Positions 1 through 8,621 of a stretch of 44,107 nt of DNA are shown here, in pieces; the first letter of the stretch is position 1, and each line of letters begins with the position of its first letter. Origin of the DNA: Nocardia suismassiliense. GTDB lineage: Bacteria > Actinomycetota > Actinomycetes > Mycobacteriales > Mycobacteriaceae. Under the pieces are notes generated by a model. That model saw nothing but the letters and a program-made list of their open reading frames with translations, made no database searches and had not been told where the DNA came from. The DNA lies in the NCBI RefSeq assembly GCF_900269665.1, contig NZ_LT985364.1, positions 1 through 44,107 on the forward strand. Direction: 5' to 3'. A program made the position numbers and the translations under genes.

Positions 1-3000
1 GTGGCCAGCAGCTGCTCGAGCTGGGCCTGTGCCTGGGTGGTGTTGGCGGCGAGCACCGCGATCCGGGTATCGAAATGACGGCGGCCGGTCGCCGCCGAGA
101 AGCAGATGTCGGCCCACGCGTCGCCGGTGACCGCGAGGTGCTCGGCGTAGCGCTCGATGCCGGCGCGCAACGCTTCAGAGCTGCGCGCCGAGATCGGCAG
201 CAGATGCCGGGCCCGCTCGAGGATCGCCGGGGTGGGCGGTGTGGGTGGTTCTTCGAGTACGAGATGGCAGTTGGTGCCGCCTATTCCCAGGGCGGTGACT
301 CCGGCGCGGCGCGGCTGGTCCCCGTGGGCGGGCCAGGCGCGTAGTGCGGTGTTGACTTCGAACGGGCTGTTCTCCAGTGCGGCGGCGGGGTTCGGGGTGC
401 GAAAGTGCAGGCTCGGTACGAGCCGGCGGTGATAGAGGCTCAGCGCGGTCTTGATCAGGCCAATGACGCCGGCCGCTTCGTCGAGGTGGCCGATATTGGT
501 TTTCACCGACCCGATCGCACACCAGCTCCCCTGCCGGCCGGTGCTGGCACGAAACGCCTGCGTCAGGCCCGCGATCTCGATCGGATCGCCCAATATTGTT
601 GCGGTGCCGTGTGTTTCGACATAGGTGATATCGGCGGCAGTGACGCGAGCATCCTGATGGGCGCGGGCGATCACCTGGGCTTGAGCGTCGATGTTGGGGC
701 CGGTGTAGTCGACCTTGTCGGCGCCGTCGTTGTTGACCGCTGACCCGGTGATCACCGCGTAGACGTGGTCGCCATCGGCCAGTGCGGCGGCAAGTGGCTT
801 GAGCACGACCACACCGAGGCCGTTGCCGAAAACCGTACCCGCGGCCTCGGCGTCGAAGGCGCGGCAGTGCCCGTCCGGGGAGACCATCATTCCTTCACGC
901 CACAGGTAGCCGGTGCGCTGCGGGGTGATGATCGAAACCCCGCCCGCGACAGCGATATCGCAGTCACCGTTCAGCAGTGCCCGCCGGGCCAGGTGGACCG
1001 CGACCAGGCTGGTCGAGCACGTCGATTGGACATTGACGCTGGGCCCGCGCAAGCCCAGCTTGTAGGACACACGCATCGGCAGATGGTCACCGGCGTTGCC
1101 TTGCTCGACCCGCGCCGCAGTACTGTCGTCGAACTGCCGATGGCTCAGATACGTTCCCGGCGCCTTGGCGGGCAGCACGTTGTTGATCAGATAGGTGCTG
1201 GTCGAGGATCCCGCGAAGACACCGACCTCATGGCAAGCGGGATCGACTCCGGCGTTTTCGATTGCCTCCCAGGCGGATTCGAGGAACAACCGCTGCTGAG
1301 GGTCGATCATCGCCGCATCGGCGGGACTGTAGCCGAAGAATCCGGCGTCGAATTGGTCGATGCCTTCTATCGCCGCCGCGGCACCGACGAAATCTGGGTC
1401 GCTGGTGGGGTCGGGTTCGCACCGATCCAAGGCGGCCAGCGTGATCGGTGCGATCGACTCCACTCCGCGGCACAGGTTCGCCCAGAATTCATCCAAGGTG
1501 TCGGCCCCGGGGACGCGGCATGCCATGCCGATGATGGCGACATCGCCGGATCGCTCCGCGTCCCGGCCACCGAGGTCAGCGACAACGCGCTGTTCGGACG
1601 GCTCCTCGCCGTGGTCGAGAAAGTGTGCCAGGGTCGCGATGGTCGGGTAGCGGAACAGCGTCTCGGCGGCCAACTCCCGTCCGAAGGCGGCACCGATGCG
1701 CTGGTGGGCGGTGACCAGCATCACCGAATCCGCGCCCAGCTCGGCGAAGCCGGTATGCAGGTCGACGCGCGCCACCTCCAGCAGCTCACACCAGATCTCG
1801 CACAGCCGCGCCTGCGCCGGCTCCCCCGCCGCGTCACGATCGTGGGCACTCGCAGCGGGTTCGGTCGCGGCAAGGGCGCTGCGGTCCAGCTTGCCGCTCG
1901 GTGTCATCGGCAGCGTGTCGACGAAGCTCACCTTCGCGGGGACCATGTGCTGCGGCAGGCGGGCCGCCACGGCGGCGTGCAACTGGTGCGGAAGTTCCTC
2001 GGTGTGGTGTCCGGCCGTCGCGACGACGAACGCATGTAACCGGGTGCCACCATGGGTGCTTGGTTCGGCGATCACGGCGCATTCGGCCACCGCCGCGTGC
2101 TCGGCGAGGACCGCTTCGATCTCGCCGGGTTCGACTCGGACGCCGCGGATCTTGACCTGGGCGTCGGCGCGGCCGAGGCATTCGATGGTGCCATCAGCTC
2201 GCCGCCGGCCGAGGTCACCGAGACGGTACAACCGTGAACCGCAGGTCGGGAACAGGTTCGCGACGAACCGGGCGGCGGTCAATCCGGGGCGGCCGTGATA
2301 GCAGCGCGCCAGGCTCTCGCCCTCGGCGTAGATCTCCCCCACGACGCCCTCGGCCACCGGCCGCAGCCAGGAATCGAGGATGTAGAGGTTCATGTTCGAC
2401 ACGTTCGCGAGCCCGATCGGCACGACGGCAGGCCAGCCGCCCGGATCCCCGGAAAGGGTATGTGTCGCAACATCTATACATTCGGTGGAGCCGTAGTGGT
2501 TGCGAATCACGCATCCGGTGCGGCGCGCGAACTCCCGCACCGCCGGGGTAGCTCGCAGCACCTCTCCACCGACGATCACCTCCCGCAACCGCCCCGGCAC
2601 GGCTGCGGTCAGTGCTGCTTGCGCGACCTGCTGCAAGGTGACGAACGGCATGTACCACTTGTGCACGTCGTGCTCGCGTGCGAACTCCAGCAATGCCATC
2701 GGATTGATGCGGGTCGCTTCGGGGACCTGGACCAGCGTCGCGCCGGTACTCAGCCCGGCGATGATCTCGTGGAACGCGACGTCGAAACTGATCGGTGAGA
2801 ACAACAATGTCCGAGTGCCGGGCTCGGCAAGCCACGTATCGCCGTGCCAGGCAACAATATTGGCCAACGCCGCATGCTCGACCACGACCGCTTTGGGCCG
2901 GCCGGTCGAGCCGGAGGTGTAGATGCAGTAGGCGGCGCTCTCGCCCGGCAGGTCCCCGTCGAGATCGCTATCGGCGAACCGCCCCACCGATTCCGCGATA

Positions 3001-3488
3001 GCGTCGAGCCGGATCGCGGTGCGCCGGGTCGACAACTGGTCGGCCACCTCGACGGCACCCCCGGTGAGCACAGCGCGTGCACCGGAGTCCGAGAGCATGA
3101 ATTCCAGCCGGTCGGCCGGATAGGCCGGATCCAGCGGAACCACGGTGGCCCCGGTTTTGAGGATCGCCAGCACTGACACGATCAGCTCGATCGAGCGGTC
3201 CAGACACAGACCGACCAGCTCGCCTGGGGTGATTCCGATCGAGATGAGGTGCCGGGCAAGCTGATTGGCGCGCCGATTCAGCTGGGCGTAGGTCACCTGC
3301 TCGCCGATGAATTCCACCGCGACCGTGTCCGGATTCGCCGCGACGCTGGCCTCTACCAGCCGATGCACGCACACGCGCCGCCACGGGCTGAGCCGGGTGC
3401 TCGCGTCGGCGGCCGCACAGTGTCCCGGCGCCGGATCCACCTGTGGCTCCGGATCGGGGTCGATCGTGGAATCGGTCGTGTTCGTCAT
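1..3488 (-). CDS. NRPS/PKS hybrid, A-PCP-KS loading region (3' end outside window)
   Basis: The frame opens with ATG at 3488, after GAGGAGGG five bases upstream, and stays open to the window edge, giving 1162 residues. Domains in order: an adenylation domain (about 30-540) with the A3 loop YTSGSTGRPK near residue 190 and the A10 motif PSGKLDR near 531; a peptidyl carrier domain with GADSV, its phosphopantetheine serine near 587; a ketosynthase (about 645-1080) with active cysteine 824 in STCSTSL and both histidines (ETHGTA, NIGHLDE); then the start of a KS-AT linker. No condensation domain precedes the A domain, so this looks like a loading module that activates an amino or related acid and passes it to a polyketide extension step (inference). 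Eye-aligned specificity residues read D-V-H-Y-I-G-H-D-V, which I cannot assign to a substrate. All visible catalytic residues are intact. Confidence 0.93.
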   Translation of the reverse strand, partial: MTNTTDSTIDPDPEPQVDPAPGHCAAADASTRLSPWRRVCVHRLVEASVAANPDTVAVEFIGEQVTYAQLNRRANQLARHLISIGITPGELVGLCLDRSIELIVSVLAILKTGATVVPLDPAYPADRLEFMLSDSGARAVLTGGAVEVADQLSTRRTAIRLDAIAESVGRFADSDLDGDLPGESAAYCIYTSGSTGRPKAVVVEHAALANIVAWHGDTWLAEPGTRTLLFSPISFDVAFHEIIAGLSTGATLVQVPEATRINPMALLEFAREHDVHKWYMPFVTLQQVAQAALTAAVPGRLREVIVGGEVLRATPAVREFARRTGCVIRNHYGSTECIDVATHTLSGDPGGWPAVVPIGLANVSNMNLYILDSWLRPVAEGVVGEIYAEGESLARCYHGRPGLTAARFVANLFPTCGSRLYRLGDLGRRRADGTIECLGRADAQVKIRGVRVEPGEIEAVLAEHAAVAECAVIAEPSTHGGTRLHAFVVATAGHHTEELPHQLHAAVAARLPQHMVPAKVSFVDTLPMTPSGKLDRSALAATEPAASAHDRDAAGEPAQARLCEIWCELLEVARVDLHTGFAELGADSVMLVTAHQRIGAAFGRELAAETLFRYPTIATLAHFLDHGEEPSEQRVVADLGGRDAERSGDVAIIGMACRVPGADTLDEFWANLCRGVESIAPITLAALDRCEPDPTSDPDFVGAAAAIEGIDQFDAGFFGYSPADAAMIDPQQRLFLESAWEAIENAGVDPACHEVGVFAGSSTSTYLINNVLPAKAPGTYLSHRQFDDSTAARVEQGNAGDHLPMRVSYKLGLRGPSVNVQSTCSTSLVAVHLARRALLNGDCDIAVAGGVSIITPQRTGYLWREGMMVSPDGHCRAFDAEAAGTVFGNGLGVVVLKPLAAALADGDHVYAVITGSAVNNDGADKVDYTGPNIDAQAQVIARAHQDARVTAADITYVETHGTATILGDPIEIAGLTQAFRASTGRQGSWCAIGSVKTNIGHLDEAAGVIGLIKTALSLYHRRLVPSLHFRTPNPAAALENSPFEVNTALRAWPAHGDQPRRAGVTALGIGGTNCHLVLEEPPTPPTPAILERARHLLPISARSSEALRAGIERYAEHLAVTGDAWADICFSAATGRRHFDTRIAVLAANTTQAQAQLEQLLA

Positions 3489-3689
3489 CTGTGCCCTCCT
3501 CGTCGGCGAGGGCACCCACCCCGAGGGCGGTGCAAGCGGTCTCGGGGTGTATCCGAGAAGGGGGTGCAGCCCCACATCTCCTCCGAGTCGCCCGCTCGTC
3601 GCATTCAGCCGGCGGGGGAGGCGGCTTCACGGGCTCGGTTGCGGGTGCCGAACTCAGAATCGGTGCGAATCCGCTGGAAAGGCAGGTAA

Positions 3690-3702
3690 GAACTGGCAGT
3701 TC
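3690..3702. promoter_or_regulatory. Imperfect palindrome between divergent NRPS/PKS and XRE-TPR genes
   Basis: GAACTGGCAGTTC has GAACT/AGTTC arms around a 3-base centre. It lies about 50 bases upstream of the regulator ATG at 3754, in the 265-base divergent promoter region. The core ACTGGCAGT recurs in the large inverted repeat upstream of the MmyB-type regulator (19187-19195). An operator role is inferred. Confidence 0.35.
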
Positions 3703-3753
3703 GGTCCTAGAGTTCTGGTAATCGACACGCCGATATGCAGGGGTGGGGATCCG

Positions 3754-5004
3754 ATGATCAGGTGGACCGGGATCGAAGTAGCCGCGCTGCGCGCCGTGCA
3801 CGGGCTCTCGCAAGTCGAGTTCGCCGCCAAAGCCGGGATCGCCGATCGTACGGTGGGTTACTGGGAGCAAGGCAAGGCGGCTGCTGTCCTGAGCCCTCGC
3901 TTCGCCGACATGATGGAGACGTTGCTCGACTGGCTCGATGAGGAACCGCGGCAACGGTTCTATCGAGCCATCGGGTTCCGCAGTGACGGCAAACCGATGC
4001 CACTCGACCAGGACACGGTGAACTGCGCCGCCGACTCGGTCGCCTTCGCCGAGTGGGTCGCCAACGACGATCCCGGCCTCATCGTCACCAACCTGGCCGA
4101 CCAACTCGCCAGTATCGCCCAACGCTTCGTGTACTCCGCGCCCCAACCACTGCTGCAGGAACTGGCCACATTGCGCGACCGGGTCAAAAAGGCTCTGTGC
4201 ACCCAGCCGTCCCTGTACAGAAAACGCGAGCTGCTCTTCCTCGCCGGCGTCTCGATCGAACTGCTGGCCCAGGTCACCGACAATCTCGGCGACGCCACCT
4301 CGGCCCTGGAACACGCCATGGCCGCCGAACTGCTTGCCCGCAAGGCCGGACACGACGGGCTACGCTCCTGGTCGGCAGGCACCCGAGCACTCATCGCCGA
4401 ATGGAACAACAACCCCTGCGCTGCAATGCAATTCGCGCGCGAAGCCTCCACCTGGGCGCCACCCGGCCAACACCAGGTCCGCTTGGCCGCGCTCGAAGCA
4501 CGCTGCTGCGCACGCCTTGGCCGCACCTTCGAAGCCCGGGCCGCCATCAACCGCGCCGAACGAGCGGCCGACAACGCCGACACCACCGACGAACTCGCCG
4601 CATTCGGCGGCAGCATGCGCTTTCCCGCCACCAAACTGGCCTACTACATCGGCAGCACCTACCGGCTCATCCAGGACTATCCCAAAGCCGAACAATGGGC
4701 GCTCGACGCGATCACCGGCTACACCAGCGGACCCGAGGAATCGCGCTCCTACGGCGACGAAGCCATCGCACGCACCGACGTCGCCATCGCTCGGATCCTC
4801 ACCGGCGCCGTCGACGGAGCCTGCGAAATCCTGGTGCCGGTCTTCACGCTGCAACCCGATCAGCGCATCTACCCCATCGTCGATGGTATGAACGCTGTTG
4901 AGGGCGCGCTGCGCATTACACGCGATGTCAACACCTCGATAGCCCGAAACCTCAGCCAGGAGATCGCCATGTTCACCGCCAACGAACTACCAGCGCTCCG
5001 ATGA
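3754..5004 (+). CDS. XRE-family regulator with C-terminal TPR-like region
   Basis: This is a 416-residue protein. ATG 3754 was chosen because it follows a GGGGTGGGGAT purine stretch and begins directly at the helix-turn-helix; the same frame is open further upstream but reads as non-coding. Residues 5-60 form an XRE helix-turn-helix (LSQVEFAAKAGI, then VGYWEQGK). The rest is alanine-rich helical sequence resembling tetratricopeptide repeats (about 120-400), the layout of many actinobacterial regulators that sense a ligand or peptide through the TPR part. Its stop overlaps the next gene's start (ATGA at 5001-5004), so the kinase-like protein is probably made with it. It is divergent from the NRPS/PKS gene and could control it, which is inference from position only. 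Confidence 0.88.
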   Translation: MIRWTGIEVAALRAVHGLSQVEFAAKAGIADRTVGYWEQGKAAAVLSPRFADMMETLLDWLDEEPRQRFYRAIGFRSDGKPMPLDQDTVNCAADSVAFAEWVANDDPGLIVTNLADQLASIAQRFVYSAPQPLLQELATLRDRVKKALCTQPSLYRKRELLFLAGVSIELLAQVTDNLGDATSALEHAMAAELLARKAGHDGLRSWSAGTRALIAEWNNNPCAAMQFAREASTWAPPGQHQVRLAALEARCCARLGRTFEARAAINRAERAADNADTTDELAAFGGSMRFPATKLAYYIGSTYRLIQDYPKAEQWALDAITGYTSGPEESRSYGDEAIARTDVAIARILTGAVDGACEILVPVFTLQPDQRIYPIVDGMNAVEGALRITRDVNTSIARNLSQEIAMFTANELPALR

Positions 5005-5894
5005 GCACACCAACCGGCACCAGCCACGCCCTCCACACCGCATGCCGCCAGGTAGATCTCGATTCCCGCGACGCGCAGCTACTCCACGAACGCTCCAACA
5101 CCGTCTACCTGCTACCGCACGCGAACGTCATCGCCCGGATCAGCCACAACGAACACCACGGCCTCCAAGCACGTGCATCAGTCGCCATCACGAAATGGCT
5201 CGCCGAGCAAAACATTCCCGTCACCGAACCGGTCATCGACCACGCCGTCGACATCGACCACGACACAGTGACCTTTTGGCAGTACTACCCACAACACGGA
5301 CGCGGCGAACCGCCCTCACACGAACTCGCCACGATCCTTCGCCAGCTCCATGCCCTGCCCGGCCCATTTCCGTTCGAGCTCCCGACCTACCTCCCGCTGG
5401 CCGGGCTCACGCAAGCACTGGCCGACCCGCACGCCAGCAGCGCACTCGATTCCGGTGACCGGCAATGGCTCACCGACCAAGCCTGCGAACTCGTCGACAG
5501 CTACCACAACCTCGACTCACACCTCGGCCGCGGCCTAGTGCACGGCGACGCCTACAGCGGTAACACCCTCTGGGGCCCCGACCGCGTCCTTCTCGGCGAT
5601 TGGGACGAAATCAGCATCGCGCCAAGAGAACTCGACCTAATACACACATTCCAAAGCACACGATTTGGCCTCACCGACACCGAACTCACCGACTTCAGCA
5701 CCGCCTACGGCTGGGACATCCGCGACTGGAACGGCTACACCACTCTGCTGGCCATGCGCGACCTGCACACCCTGATCAGCTACATCCGACGAGCAAGCAA
5801 CCACGACCAACTCGCCCAACACGAACTCGACCGCCGAATCCGCAGCCTGCGCAACCCGAATTTTGCCGACACCCAATGGCGCGCGATCAGCTGA
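5001..5894 (+). CDS. APH-type phosphotransferase family protein
   Basis: This 297-residue protein has the aminoglycoside/choline kinase-like fold signature. The Brenner motif HGDAYSGN places catalytic His181, Asp183 and Asn188, and the metal-binding motif reads GDWDE (Asp200, Asp202). The N-lobe segment VIARI stands where the nucleotide-binding lysine or arginine strand is expected. Family members phosphorylate small molecules such as aminoglycosides, macrolides, choline or homoserine; the substrate cannot be read from sequence. ATG 5001 overlaps the regulator stop by four bases, so the pair is co-translated. Tail sequence and stop codon fall in a perfect palindrome (5881-5900). Confidence 0.88.
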   Translation: MSTPTGTSHALHTACRQVDLDSRDAQLLHERSNTVYLLPHANVIARISHNEHHGLQARASVAITKWLAEQNIPVTEPVIDHAVDIDHDTVTFWQYYPQHGRGEPPSHELATILRQLHALPGPFPFELPTYLPLAGLTQALADPHASSALDSGDRQWLTDQACELVDSYHNLDSHLGRGLVHGDAYSGNTLWGPDRVLLGDWDEISIAPRELDLIHTFQSTRFGLTDTELTDFSTAYGWDIRDWNGYTTLLAMRDLHTLISYIRRASNHDQLAQHELDRRIRSLRNPNFADTQWRAIS

Positions 5895-5900
5895 TCGCGC
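5881..5900. terminator. 20-bp perfect palindrome spanning the APH gene stop codon
   Basis: GCGCGATCAGCTGATCGCGC is fully self-complementary and contains the TGA stop (5892-5894). It can form an 8-bp stem with an AGCT loop. There is no T-run after it, so termination would not be classical; it may serve as an mRNA end or stabilising hairpin. Confidence 0.4.
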
Positions 5901-6113
5901 AACGTTGGCTGCCCCAAGGCAACCCGCTAGCGCAACCCGCGCAATGAGGCGCAAACCGCACCGTCCGCAGGCGACGGACACGGGGCTTCCCCCTACTCAG
6001 CAAACGTCACATGACGCCTCTACGAGACCGGTCGGCCAATTGGTTTCAGTTCTCACCGTCACCAACGTCTCTATCCGGCAATCGAATCAGCGCAGCCAAC
6101 ACCCGAGCATATT

Positions 6114-6138
6114 GTTGCGGTGAACCACTCACCGCAAC
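6114..6138. terminator. 10-bp perfect hairpin in convergent region
   Basis: GTTGCGGTGA (6114-6123) and TCACCGCAAC (6129-6138) pair perfectly around a 5-base loop. Position between convergent genes suggests a bidirectional transcription end; no U-tract follows on either strand. Confidence 0.4.
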
Positions 6139-6181
6139 CTCATCGGACGCCCGTATGCCCCGACGATGAATGGGTGCCGCG

Positions 6182-6239
6182 CCCCCCGACTGGCGCGGTC
6201 CCCCCAACGGCCGCCGTCCCCCCGGCGGGAGCGACCCCC
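6182..6239 (-). repeat. Four C5-6 runs at 17-18 base spacing (G-rich on minus strand)
   Basis: Runs of C start at 6182, 6200, 6218 and 6235 (lengths 6, 6, 6, 5). The bases between them are G/C-rich but not identical. On the minus strand these are four G-tracts just 3' of the phosphatase gene, so its transcript would carry them. A long-loop G-quadruplex is possible but not shown. Confidence 0.45.
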
Positions 6240-6285
6240 GCCGATGGATGTCCGCCCGGGGGCCGTGTAGCTATGGGCTAATCCC

Positions 6286-7026
6286 CTACCCTGCTGTCGG
6301 CGGGTCGAACTGAGGGAATGCAGTCCAAGGCTCCGCGCGAGGGTCGTTCACGGCTTCGATGTGGCGGGCGTCGTTGTGCCGAACGAGTGCCCACCGCGAC
6401 CACGGCGACACCAGCGGACGCTGCTCCCATTCGGTGATCGCGGTATTGGCGACGTCGAGGGTGACATGTGCCAGGGTTGGTGGGGCCTGGCTGAAGTGCT
6501 GGGCCATCGCTATGACCGCTTCGCGATGGGTGACGAGAACCAGCGTTTGGCCGCGATGCTGTTCGGTGAGCTGGTCGATGTGGAGACCGACGCGACGCAC
6601 CCACGTGGTCCATGACTCGGCGCCGAGGGCAAGAGGCACGTCCGGCGTCAGGGCCAACGGTGGGTTGTGCCGACCCAAAACGATGCGCCACGGTTGATTC
6701 ACCGCACCCCCGTAGTCTGGAGCAGGCAAGTTCGACTCAACTCCGATGCCCAATGCCCACGCGATATGTGTCGCAGTTTGTGCTGCACGCTTGATCGGCG
6801 ACGAGAACACCGCAGCGATGTCATCATGCTCGGCGGCCAGCCGCTGCGCGACCGCCCGTGCTTGAAGGTGCCCCAGCTCGGTTAGCCCACGGCATTCATC
6901 GACACCCGCGACAACGTCTTCGTCGTTGCACCATGCCCGCCCGTGCCGGATGACCAGCAACCGTGTCCGCAGCCGGGCGGCTCGATCGCGGCGGGCTGCT
7001 GGCTTAGTCACGGCGGCGTAGGTCAT
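6286..7026 (-). CDS. Histidine phosphatase family protein (phosphoglycerate mutase-like)
   Basis: This 246-residue protein has the phosphohistidine motif RHGRAWCN (His28) near its N-terminus, AVFSSPIKRAAQTA as the second conserved block, and a late LVTHRE carrying the second catalytic histidine. These are hallmarks of branch-1 histidine phosphatases. The usual RHGET/RHGQS is changed to RHGRA. The substrate is unknown; members act on sugar phosphates, nucleotides or phosphoproteins. ATG 7026 follows AGGGGAC. It is the last gene of a minus-strand cassette beginning near 11190. Confidence 0.88.
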   Translation of the reverse strand: MTYAAVTKPAARRDRAARLRTRLLVIRHGRAWCNDEDVVAGVDECRGLTELGHLQARAVAQRLAAEHDDIAAVFSSPIKRAAQTATHIAWALGIGVESNLPAPDYGGAVNQPWRIVLGRHNPPLALTPDVPLALGAESWTTWVRRVGLHIDQLTEQHRGQTLVLVTHREAVIAMAQHFSQAPPTLAHVTLDVANTAITEWEQRPLVSPWSRWALVRHNDARHIEAVNDPRAEPWTAFPQFDPPTAG

Positions 7027-7071
7027 ATCGTGTCCCCTGTCTGTGATGAAAACGGTTGTGAATCAGTGGTT

Positions 7072-7518
7072 TCAGAGCAGTTCGGCAAGCTTGTTACGTT
7101 GAGATTCGAACGCGTCGGCCACGGCCTGCCATGCCGTGGATACGGCCTGCAGCTGTGGGTCGGTCTCGGGACCGTGCGCCTTCGAGCTGTCGTCGACGTC
7201 CGCCTCGGCGAGTCGGCACTGGCCCTGGAGGAGGGCGTTGACCACGGGAGGCATCGCGGTGCCGACTCGGTCGAGCGGGTAGCCGTGGCTTCTGGTCCAG
7301 GCATCGACCTCGGCGACGGGCCGCGCGCAGTCGACTGTGGGGTCGGTGGCGCGACCATCACGGTCGCGATAGATCTGGGCGATCGCGGCCGCGGCCAACA
7401 GCACCGGGTGGTCCTCGCTGTCGTCGGCGCCGGCCCACACCACCGATTTCAAGCGCTGCCAGTCCGGTAGGACCGGGTGCCGCTCGTGGGCCGATGGTTG
7501 CATTCGAGGTGTGTGCAT
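7072..7518 (-). CDS. Unknown protein of the methyltransferase/phosphatase cassette
   Basis: This 148-residue protein was not recognised. It is soluble-looking and acidic, with a central alanine-rich helical stretch around PVLLAAAAIAQIYRDRDG and a C-terminal helix (about 115-148). There is no signal peptide or membrane segment. ATG 7518 lies 13 bases after the stop of the upstream gene, with a weak GAAAGAG ribosome site. Same-strand spacing on both sides indicates membership of the cassette operon. Confidence 0.7.
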   Translation of the reverse strand: MHTPRMQPSAHERHPVLPDWQRLKSVVWAGADDSEDHPVLLAAAAIAQIYRDRDGRATDPTVDCARPVAEVDAWTRSHGYPLDRVGTAMPPVVNALLQGQCRLAEADVDDSSKAHGPETDPQLQAVSTAWQAVADAFESQRNKLAELL

Positions 7519-7531
7519 GGTCTGGTCTCTT

Positions 7532-8254
7532 TCATCTCGACGCGGTCATGATCTGTGCGGGCTCGCGGCCAGAGGGGCGAGTCATCGCTGTGGAGCGGCC
7601 TTTCGAGGCGATGGCGCGTATGCCGCGCACCACGGCAAGGTTTTGGTCGGGCGAAAGGGATACCGCTGCGGCCCACACCTGAGCTGTGACGATGTCGGCT
7701 CTGAGGTGGCTGAGCCAGGTATCGATCGTCTGCTGTCCATCGAGAGTGTCGTTCTGCCACGATGTCGGCCCCCGCTCGGAAGCATGGATGTAACCGGCAG
7801 AGCAGAATTTGCGTCCACGTGCGTCGAAAATGGTTGCTGCGCAGAGCAAATCGGCGAGGGGTCGCACTCGCAGCCGGTCTGTGTTGACTTCGCGCAGCAG
7901 ATCGTCGGGAATGGATTTGGCGTCGTGTAGCAACTCCCCCATTGCGCAGAAGGCCAGGCCGAATCCCCAGGCACGGCTGCGGATTCGGGCGCTCAGCTGT
8001 GCGGTCATCTCCCAAATCGCTGACCGCTCGGTGTCTCCGGTGAAGTCGGCAGGGGTGTGAGCGATGTGAAGCGCGGATTCCTGATCACGGCCGAAACACC
8101 AGAGGTGAACAGTCTTCGATGCCGGTCGCTCGTGGGAAAAGCTTGCCCGGCGGACGGCCATCATCTCCGCCAACTGGGCGTCGATCTCCAAGGGGTCCGG
8201 GTAAGGGATCGGAGCTACGGATATGGCAGACGCTGCACGTGGAGGCTGCGTCAC
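7532..8254 (-). CDS. Unknown 240-residue cassette protein
   Basis: I do not recognise the family. The start is GTG at 8254, which overlaps the TGA of the upstream small membrane-protein gene (GTGA) and has GAGGAGG about nine bases upstream. The protein is soluble and mixed alpha/beta-looking, with a tryptophan/cysteine-containing strand (VHLWCFGRD, around 50) and a conserved-looking centre around FDARGRKFCSAGYIH. No catalytic motif stands out. Its tight coupling to the small membrane protein suggests a joint role. Confidence 0.72.
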   Translation of the reverse strand: MTQPPRAASAISVAPIPYPDPLEIDAQLAEMMAVRRASFSHERPASKTVHLWCFGRDQESALHIAHTPADFTGDTERSAIWEMTAQLSARIRSRAWGFGLAFCAMGELLHDAKSIPDDLLREVNTDRLRVRPLADLLCAATIFDARGRKFCSAGYIHASERGPTSWQNDTLDGQQTIDTWLSHLRADIVTAQVWAAAVSLSPDQNLAVVRGIRAIASKGRSTAMTRPSGREPAQIMTASR

Positions 8255-8520
8255 GACCGCGCCTCCTCATCAGCTCCGGACGGTGCCGACAGGTTGCCGC
8301 TGCGGTCGTTGGCCCAGTCGTCGTAGGAGGGCAGACCTCCCGGGCCGATCCCGCAGTCCAGCGGAAACGACCGCTCGATCACACGGCGCACTGCCCCTGC
8401 CAGCGCCGGGCCGACGCGAAGAGTTAGGAGGAAAACTGTTGCGCTCGTAAGCATCACGGCGGCCGGTAAGGATCGGCCACGGTGTCGGCGCACTGGGTCA
8501 GCGATCGTTGGTTGAGACAT
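8251..8520 (-). CDS. Small single-pass membrane protein
   Basis: This 89-residue protein starts at ATG 8520 after an AGGGAAG ribosome site. The frame is open further upstream, but that part reads as non-coding. The N-terminal arm is basic, residues about 18-38 form one hydrophobic helix (LPAAVMLTSATVFLLTLRVG), and the C-terminal tail is acidic and hydrophilic. This suggests a membrane-anchored peptide with a soluble tail. Its TGA overlaps the GTG of the following gene. No family recognised. Confidence 0.65.
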   Translation of the reverse strand: MSQPTIADPVRRHRGRSLPAAVMLTSATVFLLTLRVGPALAGAVRRVIERSFPLDCGIGPGGLPSYDDWANDRSGNLSAPSGADEEARS

Positions 8521-8621
8521 GTGGGCTTCCCTACTGTGCTGGTCGAATTTGCGGAGGGGTCGTCCGTGATGTGGTGCTGCGCCGAGTCGCGAGCGGCGAG
8601 CGGACAGAATGGCGATCGTGT

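Larger units (their letters stand above)
5895..6285. other. Convergent intergenic region with hairpin and C-run repeats
   Basis: These 391 bases lie between the ends of the APH gene (+) and the histidine phosphatase gene (-). I see no convincing gene. The stretch holds a 10-bp perfect hairpin (6114-6138) and four regularly spaced C-runs (6182-6239), listed separately. Confidence 0.6.

Noticed and set aside
765..2039. Long plus-strand open frame over the NRPS/PKS region
   Set aside because: It is the antisense shadow of the ketosynthase and carrier region, where the minus strand carries every catalytic motif in one frame.
2968..4353. 461-codon minus-strand frame crossing the divergent promoter
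   Set aside because: It spans the 5' ends of two well-supported divergent genes and matches no domain in its own frame.
6182..6239. CRISPR array
   Set aside because: Repeat units are only C-runs at 17-18 base spacing with no 20-plus base repeat and no cas genes nearby.
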